Source of the DNA: Plasmodium malariae
Taxonomy: Eukaryota > Apicomplexa > Aconoidasida > Haemosporida > Plasmodiidae
Assembly (NCBI RefSeq): GCF_900090045.1
Contig: NC_041788.1
Span: forward strand, 3,033,501 to 3,097,500
Direction of reading: 5' to 3'
DNA: 64,000 bases
Part shown: positions 33,601 through 43,891 of the stretch, in pieces
Position numbering within the stretch: the first letter of the stretch is position 1
How the letters are laid out: each line of letters begins with the position of its first letter
Notes under the pieces: generated by a model
What the model was told of the DNA's origin: nothing
Seen by the model: only the letters and a program-made list of their open reading frames with translations
Databases searched by the model: none
Translations under genes and position numbers: made by a program

Positions 33601-36600
33601 ACCTGTTTCCACTGTTAGAAGCATTGGTAATATTAGGAGTACTAGCAATATTAGGAGCACTGGCAATATTAGGAGCATTGGAAATATTAGGAGCATTGGC
33701 AATATTAGGAGCACTAGTAATATTAGGAGCACTAGTAATATTAGGAGCATTGGCAATATTAGGAGCACTAGTAATATTAGGAGCATTGGCAATATTAGGA
33801 GAATTAGTAATATTAGGAGCATTGGCAATATTAGAAGTATTTCCATTATTAGCATTTACACTATTTGCATTATCCTCATTAGGTCCATTAAACCTATTGG
33901 TATCAGTAGTATTCACAGAATTACTTACACCTTGCTTGTTAACTAAACTACCTTTCACGTCATTCACATATGATGACGGGATTCCCAACATGTTGTTCAT
34001 ATAAGGTTGTTTATTCAACAAATTAGTGCTATTTTTCATACTACTCGTTACATTCACACCATTCATTACATTCGTTCCGTTTGTTCCAATCATACCATTC
34101 ATACTATTTATAACATTCAGAGTATTTTTATTTCCTAAAACATTACTAATTTCAGTTGTACCGAATCTATTTTCCATTTCTTCATACAAAGATATTTGAG
34201 AAGGGCCAAAGTAGTTCACTAAATTGTTGTTCACTGTAACGTTGTTCTGAGTGTTAATTATTTTAAAAATTTGCGTATTATCATTTATTTTGTTCTTATT
34301 TACATTTAGGATACCCTTCTTAGAATTACTGATATATTCATCATTATTGCGCTCATCACATGGATCGTTAAAAATATTGTATAAATTATTTTTTAATATA
34401 TTAAAAGTAGTATTCAAACCAATTAAGTCATTTTTGCCCTTATCCTCCGAGATTGTCATATTGTTATTATTACTATTATTGCTGTTATTGCTATTATTAC
34501 TGCTGCTGCCATTATTACAGTTATTGTTATTATTGTTATTATTTTCATTCAATAGTAAATATTGTTTGTCTACTTCTGTATTGTTTTCATGAAAAAAATG
34601 AATACCCCCCGTTTCGCTGCTCGTGCAATTATTCTTCAAAATACTTAAATTACGATTGTCTTCTGGCATATTCATTTTATTATTCGCGTAATATTTTAGT
34701 ATATTCAAATTAATTATATTATTCACGTTTTTTTTAATTAAGGAAACATTATTAATATTGCCTTTTGACGAAATGTTGTTAGGGTTCACTTCTAAATTGT
34801 TTTTAAAATTTTTACTACTGCTATTGGTTGTACAATTATGCACATTAATATGCATATTTTTTCCTTTGACATCATTTTTATTATTTCTCGTGTTATTTTT
34901 TTGATCGTTTTTTCCATTAGCATTTTTATTTGTGTTATTCTTATTTTTGTTATTTCTTCTGTTTACATTTTTGTTTTTGCTGTTTTTGCTGTTTTCGTTG
35001 TTATCTTTGTTGTTTCCAGTGCAGTTGATTCCATGATTGTTGCCATTGCTGTTGTTTCCATTATTGTTATGAACGTCTTGCTCATTATTATTTCCACTGT
35101 TTTCTGCACTGTCGTTGTTTCCTTTGTCATTGCTATCTTCACTATTTTTATCCTTATTTCTTATATCATTTTTTCGGTCCTTTTTATGGTCATTTTTGCG
35201 GTTATTTTTGCGACTATTTTTGTCAATATTTCTGTGTATTCTTCTTTCGTTATTCTTATCAGGACCGTTAAAATTACCGGCAACGTTATTATTGCCATTT
35301 CCTTTTCCATTACTGTAATTACTGTCCTTATTGCAGCTATTTTCATTATAATCACTACAATTTTTCATATCATCAATGCAGTTACTAGCAGTGCTGCTAT
35401 TGCTCCTATTGTTGATGTTGCTGTAATTGTTGGTATTACTGCTACTGCTGTTATGACTATTATTTCTTCCAATGTTATTATTATCGTTGGTTAAGGTACT
35501 ATTGTTTGTGAAGGACCTATCGTTCGCAAAAGTGCTACAACTGTTAGTGAAGCTACCATTTTTGCTGAAGCTACTTGTGCTATTTCCTCGATTGCTATCA
35601 TTATCATTGTCTATAGTACTGTTTTTATAGAGGGATGGAAAAATATCATTTGAAATAAATTGGCTATCAATTCTTTTCTTTTCTTCTTTATTATTTTCAT
35701 TTACACATTTTGTATAATTATCGTGTAACATATAAGTTGGTTCATATTTTTTACAATTGTTAGAATAATTCATAATTCTATTTAAGTTTTTTATGTCCAA
35801 CCTGTTGTTCATATCATTATTTTGTACTGTATTAAAATTATTTAAAAATGTATCTAAAAATTTTGAACCATCTTCTTCATATAATTTTTCATTTGATTTT
35901 TCTAAATTTAAGCTATTATTTAACATATGTATGCTTTTACCTTCCTCTTTTATATTCTTGCAAACATTATCATCATTATTATTTATTTCATTATTATCGT
36001 TCGAAGAATACTGAATTGCACCATATAGATCTTTAACGTTCCTTTCATTGATCTCTAATTTGTTATTTTTCTCATCAGAGTGTGTTATTTTTTCCTCATC
36101 AACAGGGTAGTTGTAATTACAGTGACTGTTGTTGGTGGTCACGTTGTCCCTATTGTTGTTATTATTTACATTGCTGTTCATGCTGCTTTCCATAGTGCTA
36201 TTCATGCTTCCGTTCATGCTGCCGTTCATGCTTCCGTTCATGCTGCCGTTCATGCTTCCGTTCATGCTTCCGTTCATGCTTCCGTTCATGCTTCCGTTCA
36301 TGCTGTCATTCATGCTGCCTTCCATGCTACTACTAATGCTGCTTTTATTATTTACATTACTACTATATTTATTATTTTTCAAGCTACTGTTATTTATACT
36401 ACAGTTATTACCACTATTATTCATGGTGTTAATACCCATTTTATTAATTGTGCTGTTAATTACGTCATTTAGTTTCTTCTTTCCATACAATAAATTAACG
36501 GTACAACTATCGTTGAAACTATTCTTCAAGTAATTACTTAAGCTACCATCTACTCCAATTTTATTATTGAACAAATTATTAGTTATATTAGTATTTTTTG

Positions 36601-36997
36601 TACTGTTATTAACGGTGTGGTTACTATTATTGCTATGTAAATTGCTATTAATAACACTCTGGTTACTTCTATTTAATTCGAGATTTCTTTTATTTATTCG
36701 TGTATCTACAAAATTGATGTTATTTTTTTCATTTATTAATAATACATTATTTATTTTGTTTTTTTCCGATTCGTTTCTTGTTTCATTTAATAATAGCTCA
36801 CTATTATTTTTTTCAACGATGTTAAATAAATTAATGTTCATTTTGTCATCAACAAAATTCTTGCTGTCCATATCCTCATTATGTATATCATTCTGTTTAT
36901 TCGTAAAATATGTGATATCTTCTTTACCCATTGACCTCTTACTTAAATAATAGAAATTATGTCCCTGGTAACCGTTATCTACAGTAATCTTATTCAT
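30677..36997 (-). CDS. Asn-rich RNA-binding protein with CCHC zinc knuckles and an RRM
   Basis: One exon of 2106 residues from ATG 36997. About 1200 residues of Asn/Ser-rich low complexity precede the recognisable part. Zinc knuckles lie at about 1199-1246: CLSCDSLDHPMPLC and CPNCHNISHRGNDC both fit C-X2-C-X4-H-X4-C, followed by a looser CRFCLKYH element ending in DC. An RRM follows at about 1304-1380, with RNP2-like SVYVSNLS and RNP1-like DGYAFVEL. Two tandem peptide repeats sit in the low-complexity parts: SMNG units at about 226-269 and APNIAN/APNITS hexapeptides at about 1049-1129. The combination implies single-stranded RNA binding and post-transcriptional control, but target and location are unknown. 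The 5' end faces the gene-poor block, so its promoter or a long leader must lie there. Confidence 0.85.
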   Translation of the reverse strand: MNKITVDNGYQGHNFYYLSKRSMGKEDITYFTNKQNDIHNEDMDSKNFVDDKMNINLFNIVEKNNSELLLNETRNESEKNKINNVLLINEKNNINFVDTRINKRNLELNRSNQSVINSNLHSNNSNHTVNNSTKNTNITNNLFNNKIGVDGSLSNYLKNSFNDSCTVNLLYGKKKLNDVINSTINKMGINTMNNSGNNCSINNSSLKNNKYSSNVNNKSSISSSMEGSMNDSMNGSMNGSMNGSMNGSMNGSMNGSMNGSMNGSMNSTMESSMNSNVNNNNNRDNVTTNNSHCNYNYPVDEEKITHSDEKNNKLEINERNVKDLYGAIQYSSNDNNEINNNDDNVCKNIKEEGKSIHMLNNSLNLEKSNEKLYEEDGSKFLDTFLNNFNTVQNNDMNNRLDIKNLNRIMNYSNNCKKYEPTYMLHDNYTKCVNENNKEEKKRIDSQFISNDIFPSLYKNSTIDNDNDSNRGNSTSSFSKNGSFTNSCSTFANDRSFTNNSTLTNDNNNIGRNNSHNSSSSNTNNYSNINNRSNSSTASNCIDDMKNCSDYNENSCNKDSNYSNGKGNGNNNVAGNFNGPDKNNERRIHRNIDKNSRKNNRKNDHKKDRKNDIRNKDKNSEDSNDKGNNDSAENSGNNNEQDVHNNNGNNSNGNNHGINCTGNNKDNNENSKNSKNKNVNRRNNKNKNNTNKNANGKNDQKNNTRNNKNDVKGKNMHINVHNCTTNSSSKNFKNNLEVNPNNISSKGNINNVSLIKKNVNNIINLNILKYYANNKMNMPEDNRNLSILKNNCTSSETGGIHFFHENNTEVDKQYLLLNENNNNNNNNCNNGSSSNNSNNSNNSNNNNMTISEDKGKNDLIGLNTTFNILKNNLYNIFNDPCDERNNDEYISNSKKGILNVNKNKINDNTQIFKIINTQNNVTVNNNLVNYFGPSQISLYEEMENRFGTTEISNVLGNKNTLNVINSMNGMIGTNGTNVMNGVNVTSSMKNSTNLLNKQPYMNNMLGIPSSYVNDVKGSLVNKQGVSNSVNTTDTNRFNGPNEDNANSVNANNGNTSNIANAPNITNSPNIANAPNITSAPNIANAPNITSAPNITSAPNIANAPNISNAPNIASAPNIASTPNITNASNSGNRCTINNSTSKQCGINVCHNDIHNGNNGNNNALENFDTHVTKKGGNDNMNVERPVILNNSQMLEAFMQGRLCLSCDSLDHPMPLCPNNSFVCPNCHNISHRGNDCPMKCRFCLKYHVGISIMDCLKKARIQNEKNALMDEKNDSNKINKNARNNEERVNIGPRFDISTRPDNSYGRSVYVSNLSEDITNIQLRDAINQNLDNGYVVNIDRQDGYAFVELSNLNSTFQLVQRSININFKKLKIQFKKTGQFLIPDNLSMNPNTTGEYNNINKVMTTSVHGKLNKNTTNSILLNRHLFTNINNNIFNSSSSNVPFNSNLNSNVSILGNNSGSNTPTATIGAGNNSSKGGTDSSPDAKGRYMYKLSQEKHPKVYQQNEHNQRQYQQQYQQHLSHLHQQKKNKQKENFKVINHSNNVPLDNDFNCKAFIPLKSNKIISEKGDNKNKHFCAIDNNTSTLLEIDKGSKTNSSSYNTHHQFNLLSNNYIMQNYNDNGSSTSKNAYDFTGMDDNILNDYLRKNIDANHVSTMHIISNDLFANSNEQKNSLPCDEKCNPVYEGNKILLNISNEINDQNQLNKNMTTETSKTTATTTTASDSMVNTHLFNNSILPMKGNFHKLDDINNETDLDTCIMINKGFTNNNLTKVLNDSMDDKMLVNENMVTKQVSEKDKILENCTNLDIKSIVDNAIEVNHGILNYDPLNFTKSVSSNDNVSGYVGRGYNRSGYAGSGYIGRGCNESGCNYANHTVLNVNKETEHEGTNKFNNVPYYNFEYEKNSYEEKKINKSNWIEKNSNITNENKNSYNNICNDMFFGNNDIYDIFTKFNSIKLYDSNNDNENSTICDNGDSYINHCDNVDNYINRCGNDSVCNNNNSNKYDLNSPNNIKCTNINSEQNDGNDMQRLTNALVDEDNSINLLGNNFDLINKTERIGHKENLEMLNNSYMNNIKYNELDAIEKDLERNIKALWNIRKIKLVKSHSVHNN
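33610..33850 (-). repeat. 18-bp in-frame repeat encoding APNIAN/APNITS
   Basis: About thirteen copies of an 18-bp unit inside the zinc-knuckle/RRM gene encode hexapeptides alternating between APNIAN and APNITS or APNIAS forms. Confidence 0.85.
36190..36320 (-). repeat. 12-bp in-frame repeat encoding SMNG
   Basis: About eleven copies of a 12-bp unit (plus strand CATGCTTCCGTT type) encode the tetrapeptide SMNG, with SMEG, SMND and SMNS variants at the edges. Confidence 0.85.
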
Positions 36998-37469
36998 TTT
37001 TTCTTACTTTTTGGGAAAGAGATAATTTAACAAAATATAGAATGTGTAAATAGAAACTAAAATATGTAAATATATATATGTTCATATGTATATATATATG
37101 TATATGTTCAAATATATATATATGTATATGTTCATATGTATGTGTTTATATGAATATGTTTATATGTACATACGCACGTATGTTTCTATTATTTATATAT
37201 ATACGATATTAAAATTTAATCCTTGTGCGTAATCAAATCATGTTATTCTATGGTTGAACATGTACTTTCTAATTTATTTAAAGAAACTACAAAATTTGTA
37301 TTCATCCAATGCAATGTAAGGAAAAAGTAAATAATCACAAAAATAATTAAATAAATAAATTGATATATATTTGTTATGCTAATTTTAATGTATAAATTAG
37401 GTTCTACATTTAAACAAATAGGTAAGCTTTTTCGATATGTGTACTTTTTTATATACACGTATACATATG

Positions 37470-37507
<38 letters not shown>

Positions 37508-40500
37508 GGCATGCATATATAACAGGTGATCATATATCCCCGTAATAAAATTGTTTGTTACAAAAAGCAAAAAAAAAAAAAAATAAATAAAGGAATATGT
37601 ATAATGTAACTACATATACATATACTGGTTATTATGTAAATGTAATTTTATTTTTTTATTGATTCCAATATAATTTTCTTTTTTTGAATTATACATAATT
37701 CTATAAATATTATAATCCTCTTTTATATTGGACAACCCACGTTTTCCCTTTTTTTTTTTTTTTTTTTCCAATAAGCAAAAATTTTAATTTACAATACACT
37801 GTTTTACTAACAGGACATAATATACATTGCACAAAACTGATAAAAAAATTCGTTCAAATTAAGTTATATGAAAACATTATATAGAAAAGAAAGCAGAATG
37901 AAAATACTTAATCAAAAGTTCGTAAAAATAGGATCTATAAGCACACACGAATCCGACTTAAATATATATATGTATATATATGTTAGTACAAAAGCATGTA
38001 CACATGCGTGTATATGTATGCATGTAAATATATTGCAAAAATTGGGAAATTAAAATATTTGAGATAGACGTATTCTTATGTTGAACTAAAAATGTTTGTA
38101 CATTGTACAAATTTTATTACATTCAAAAAAAAAAAAAAAAAGTTTCGTTATAATCTCTATATTATAAATTCTACTTAAAAATATTTTAATGAATTGTTTT
38201 ATTATATACATAAGGTGTACTGAAGTACAAACATGAACTCAGTGCATTAAGTTAAACCACATTATATGGATAGTTAGCATTACTACTTAAATATAAAATT
38301 ATAAATTTTTGTTTTAATATAATTGTTTTCTTTCACTTTATATCTTTATTTTTGATTTAATCATAAACAAAATATATATATAAATACAAATACATATACA
38401 AAAATATATATGTCATAAATATGTAAATATACATACGAAATGGAAAATTAAAAAAAAAAAAAAAACAAAAAAAAAGTGCTTTTTTTTTTTTTTTAAAGTT
38501 CTTAATATCGTTAAAGCATAATTGTTTTGAAATGTAAAGTACTTGTACAGTCTTAAAAATTCATAGATGTAAAAAAAAATGAAAATTTGAACAGCTGTAT
38601 TTTTGACATAAATGAACTAGTCATACCATGTAAAACTATTCAAATAAAATGAAAAATAATCATATTATTCGGGGAATGTAAAAAAATTTATAATAGCATT
38701 ATGATATTAAAAAAAATAGTGTTGAAATAATGCTATATTTTTAAATAAATAAAAGTTGTTCATTTTTTTCTATGTAAATATATAATATCTATATATTCAA
38801 ATACAACTTTTAAAAAGTTAAGAGAATAGTATATATTTTACGATGAAATATATTAAATGTACGAAATTATTGTATAAGAAATGTAATATGTATCACATAA
38901 TTAGTACATACTAATATATAGGAAATAAATAGTTATAAAAATATTCTAGGATATTTATTAAATGAGCATAATTTTAGGTTTATCAACAGCAGAAAAAAAA
39001 GAAAAAAAAAAAAAAATTTTTTCCTAAAATATCAAATGGTATTATTTATAAAATGTACTGCTAAACATGAATGTATTCGTATTTAATATTACTATATTTA
39101 GTATTGTGAATTCATCTATAATGTTAGATTTATTCTAAGAATTATTTTTAAGCAAAAATAAAATATATATAATAAAAAATGTAAAACTAATTAAAAAAAG
39201 GACAAAAAAAAAAAAAAAAAATTATATATATAAATTAGAAACTTCAATATTATTTATTAATCCTTAAAAGGGATGTAAAAAAAAAAATATATCAATAATT
39301 AAAGATATATGTAAAATACGCAGTTGATGGCAAAAATACATATATGTATAAACATATATATATATATATATATATCTGTAAGGCGAAATGTAGAAAAAAA
39401 TGTATAACTATTCATCTATAAAAAATTGCACCATGTAAGGAAAAACAAAAAATTATGAAATAATAAATTATTATAGTATTGTTCGAGGAATTCTAAATGC
39501 TTTTTATTTTGGGTTTGTTTAGCAAAAATAACATATATGGAAATTTTTACTGTACCAAAAAAAAAAAAAAAAAAAAATTATATTCATGTAGTAAATACAT
39601 ACATAGATAAAAATATATATGTATACATGAAGGATATTATTCTGTGGTAGAATAACTGTAGAAATGTCGTAACGCAATAAATATAAAAGCTATTTTTCAA
39701 CTGATCTTTGTAAAAAAATAAACATACATTTAGTCATGAAATTCCTTTACATCTTAATTTTTTTTCCTTCTATTTGTTCTATTCTTTTTTTTTTTTTTTA
39801 GCATTCTCTTTTCATATATATATTATATATACATATATATACACATATGTATATATATAACCTCATTTATTTATAGTACAAAAAGGTTAAAATATTTAAC
39901 GTTAAAATGTATATAAAAAAAAAAAAAAAAAAAAAAGCTCTCATGCAATTTTTAAATGTATATAGTGATTTTCATAATTTTAAACGTGAGGAAAATTTAC
40001 ATATTTCTGCATAGATATCCTGGGTTTTACATAAAGCCAAAATGTGTAGTATTTTTTTGAATATATATTTAAAGAGTAACATATATAAATATATATGTAT
40101 ATACATACATACATACATAAATAAATACATACACACATACATAAATAAATACATACACACATACGTATACAGATACGTACCCACATAAATCCATATATAT
40201 ACATATATGTCTGTATTCCTCATAAAATTTTGCACATGTATGTGTATATATACATACATATAAACGTAGAATGTATTATAAGGGGAACTTAAGTGCTAAA
40301 TAGAAGATGTACATCTTTTATATAATAGGAAATGTAATATTATCGTTTATTAGTTACATTACTTTATAATAAAAAAGTTATGATATAAAAATTAAAACAT
40401 TAAAAAATAAAACTATTGATAAAGGAAGTGTGCATATATGAACATACATATATATATACATGTACATATAAACATACATATATATACTCGTCCTGGCTCT

Positions 40501-40646
40501 GATGGTAACTAAAAATATGTTAAAGAATTATAAACTGCATTTACTACATATGAAATATTTCTATATATATTTTAGATCCTCAATTATATATAATACAAAA
40601 TTTTACTTAAGCGAAATTCCTTAAGTAATAGTTGTGGTGTGTTATA

Positions 40647-40701
<55 letters not shown>

Positions 40702-41159
40702 GAAAATAACATGGGTTATAAAATACACGCACACACTATTAACTTGTGTAACATTACAAGTATAATAATTATTTGACAAAAAATTAAAATCATGGAACAT
40801 GAAATTCTTTACTCTGATATTAATGGATATAGATTTAAAAGTGCGAAAATATATAAAGCTCGAAACAATACAGTGTTTAAATTTATGAGTAAAAAAATAA
40901 TGCCCATGCTTAAAATATCAAATGGTTAAATTCATACATCTACAGTAAGAAATGAAAAATAATATAACATTAATCCTATAAAAAAATAAAATAGAATAAA
41001 AATAATAAAACATTACATAATGCTTTATTATTAAGTATATGTAAAATGGAAATTAAAACAAACGACAATTATGTAATATATACATGCTTATTTTTTGTTA
41101 ATGGAAAAATGTAAAAAAATTATATTTTCTTATTTTATTTTATTATATTATTCATACAT

Positions 41160-41197
<38 letters not shown>

Positions 41198-42799
41198 CAT
41201 AAAAATGTAAATGTGGGTAAAAAAACTGTTGTAAATAAAATTGTTCGAGTTTTCATGTATATATTGATATATAATAAAAAGTAAAATACTGTAAAAAAAA
41301 AAAGAAAAAAATTAATGTAATGAAAAAAAAAAAAAATAAATAAATAAATATAAAAATACAAAAAAAAAAAAAAATGAAAATAAAAAAATAAAATAAAATA
41401 TTAATCAATTTATTAGTAATTTTTTTTTTCAAATAAAAAATGACATCAACTCAAGCATATTGTTATAAAAATATGTGGATAAAATAAAATTATTATGAAC
41501 AGAAATACATATATTTATATATATTTTTTTTAGAGCTATTCCTTTGCATTTTAAAATTTTAATGATCAGAAGTACAGTTACGTTTATGTATTGTTAGTTA
41601 TGGAAAAAAAAAAAAGTACACCAGCATAGCAAATGTATTCTTTTTTTAACAAGTAGCTAGCATATCGTTCTTAAATAACACAGTCAAAAAAATATGTATA
41701 TAACAGAAAATATAAAATTTCTGAACTGTTCATAATAAAAAAACGTCACAAAAATGTGTCATAGGTAGCTATTTGGCAATATGACACAAGTGCATTTTGC
41801 TACGTTCCTTTTTTTGTGTGCACTTATATTTATTTATAAATAAATATTATATATATATATATATATACATATATATACATACATATATATATAAATTTGT
41901 GTACGATTTCATACAAGAGTATGCTTTTCATGTGAACATTTTTTTTTTTTTAATAGTAAAAAAAAAAATATTTTAGTGTAATAAACCCTAAAATTTGACC
42001 CAAAAAATTAGAAATTTCCTTGTATGAAGGTATTGTACCTATTTAAGAGTCACACCATGTATTTTTACGTCCTACATGCACATAAGCACACATATATAAA
42101 AAATAATATTAATTATCAAATAGTACAGCGTGAGTTAAAAATAAAACTAAGTACAAAAAAAAAAAAAAATAATAATTTTAATTATTTAAATTCATAATTA
42201 ACCTTAATTTAGGTATTGTTAAAATATGAATGAAAAAAAAATTAAATATGCAAAAGTGAAAATTAAGCTATTATAAAAGTAAAAAAAAAAAAAAAAAAAT
42301 TGGTTATATATATTAATATCTCATGATTATATTAAGAAATTGCAATCCGTGTTTTTAAGACTTTTTTTTTTCTTGCATTATACGATTTGGTCATAGCAAA
42401 GGACTATAAAAATGTGACGCTGTTTATTGCACATTTTTATAATATAAAAGTATACATAATATATATGTGTACACGAAATTATGTACTTAACTACGTACAA
42501 AATTATACTTGACAAAAAATGTATACACAAAGAATACAGTTTTTTATTTAGATATAACAAGATTACAATTGAAATTAAATGAATTTTTATAAAAAGGAAG
42601 TTCATTTTGCAAGACAAAAATTGTAAGCTCCAAAAAATGCGAAAAAGTTGTTGCATGCGGATAAGTATAACAATTTAAGAGCTTATTTTTTTTTTTTTTC
42701 TTTCGGCACCTTTTATTTATTTTTGTAAAATTATGGAAGCTAATAAAAAATTATTAAATATGTCTTTTTTTTATTACTTCTTTATGTGTATTATGAAAA
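36998..42799. other. gene-poor, very AT-rich block
   Basis: About 5.8 kb with no convincing gene, the longest such stretch in the window. It is full of poly(A)/poly(T) runs, and a (TA)n array of about 25 repeats lies at 40648-40698. Imperfect ATAC/ATAT microsatellites occur at 37060-37170 and 40080-40160. GC is very low but not the near-total AT reported for P. falciparum centromeres. Only two stretches look faintly coding: a 45-codon ATG frame at 40792-40929 (+) and a hydrophobic 92-codon frame at 42378-42656 (-). The 5' leader and promoter of the zinc-knuckle/RRM gene must lie at the left edge. Confidence 0.7.
40648..40698. repeat. (TA)n microsatellite
   Basis: An almost pure run of about 25 TA dinucleotides in the gene-poor block. 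Confidence 0.95.
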
Positions 42800-43211
42800 C
42801 TATTCCAGAAATATAATATTTTTAAAAATAAAATTTTTATATGCTGTACTATTATTATAATAATTTATTAAAACTGTAGAGAATTACGCTTTTATTATTT
42901 GTAAGTACATTTTCAGAACTTCTGTACTTAGAAATATATTTATTTTATATTTAACAGAAGTAGCAATGGTTTACAACTTACATTTTTGTAATGTTATTTT
43001 ATCAGAAATCACTGCTCCGTAATTAGGAAAATAATTTAATTTTGGAAAAAAATCAAGATTATTTATATTTAAAATTTCAATAATATTTTTATTAATATAG
43101 ATAAAATATACATTTGTTATTCTTAATAACAAATACATTTTATTTAATGAAAACATCAAAAATAAAAAGCAAAAATACAGTTTGTTTAAAATGAGCTTAC
43201 TTTTTGTTCAT
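42800..43211 (-). CDS. candidate three-exon micro-gene, about 64 residues
   Basis: Read from splice signals. Exon 1 43211-43201 (ATG AAC AAA AA, donor GTAAGC); exon 2 43121-42982 (acceptor TTATTAAG, donor GTAAGT, a perfect match to consensus); exon 3 42843-42800 (acceptor GTACAG, stop TAG). All phases agree. Exon 2 is the persuasive part: 46 codons reading from ITNVYFIYINKN through FFPKLNYFPNYGAVISDKIT, with Gly, Ala, Pro and Asp unlike the surrounding noise. Exon 3 adds SYKNFIFKNIIFLE and is the least certain, since other acceptors are possible. I do not recognise the product. Chance agreement of splice sites is a real risk in such AT-rich DNA. Confidence 0.4.
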
Positions 43212-43891
43212 AAATAATGTAATAAAATGTTGTGTCATTATCTTATATGTTAATCGTAAAATTAGTATTTCAAATGTTTTGTAGGGAATTCACGAACAAT
43301 AACTAAACAAACATAGTAATACAAATTATTATGTAAAAAACATATAGATATGTAACAAATATCTCAAAAATATAAAAATAAAAAAAGGTTTGTGTAACTT
43401 TGATTTTTAACAATATGATACATATATTAATTAATCTCATTTATATTCGAGCATAAAAAATTTTGTTAAATTACTGTTTTTTAATAGTAATAATGAAAAA
43501 ATATTTAAAATTAATTTTTTGTTCATTTGAAATATGGAAAATTATATACAATCACAAATTATTGCAAGGAAACCCTTATTTTTATAAAACGCAGAAATTA
43601 TTATAAGTATACATTAATTCTCTTTCCAAACGTGTATCGCAATTAAAGCTTTACGCACGTGCACGGACATATACATGCATATGCTCAGACATACATATAC
43701 GAATATACGCATATATAATTATTTGCGCTTTACTGTATTAACAAAAACATACTATAATTATTAAAATATTTAATTGCAAATAAATTTCTTCAACCTTGCA
43801 TAACTTTAAAAAAAAAAAAAAAAAAAGTACGACTTAACGTGACTTAAAAAGGACGTAAATGATAAATATATTCTCACTGAATTATGATTAT
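43212..43891. other. intergenic region
   Basis: This lies downstream of the Lys/Asn-rich gene and upstream of the candidate micro-gene. It has a GC-richer patch at 43630-43710 and a poly(A) run at 43808-43826. Nothing else is recognised. Confidence 0.5.

Noticed and set aside
33491..34004. Two open frames of 135-151 codons (Ile/Ser/Asn- and Leu/Ala-rich) opposite the zinc-knuckle/RRM gene
   Set aside because: They mirror the APNI hexapeptide repeat on the coding strand.
36998..42799. A P. falciparum-style centromere
   Set aside because: The block is very AT-rich but has scattered G and C throughout and no core tandem array, so it does not meet the extreme composition I know for those centromeres. 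The idea is kept only as a question in the findings.
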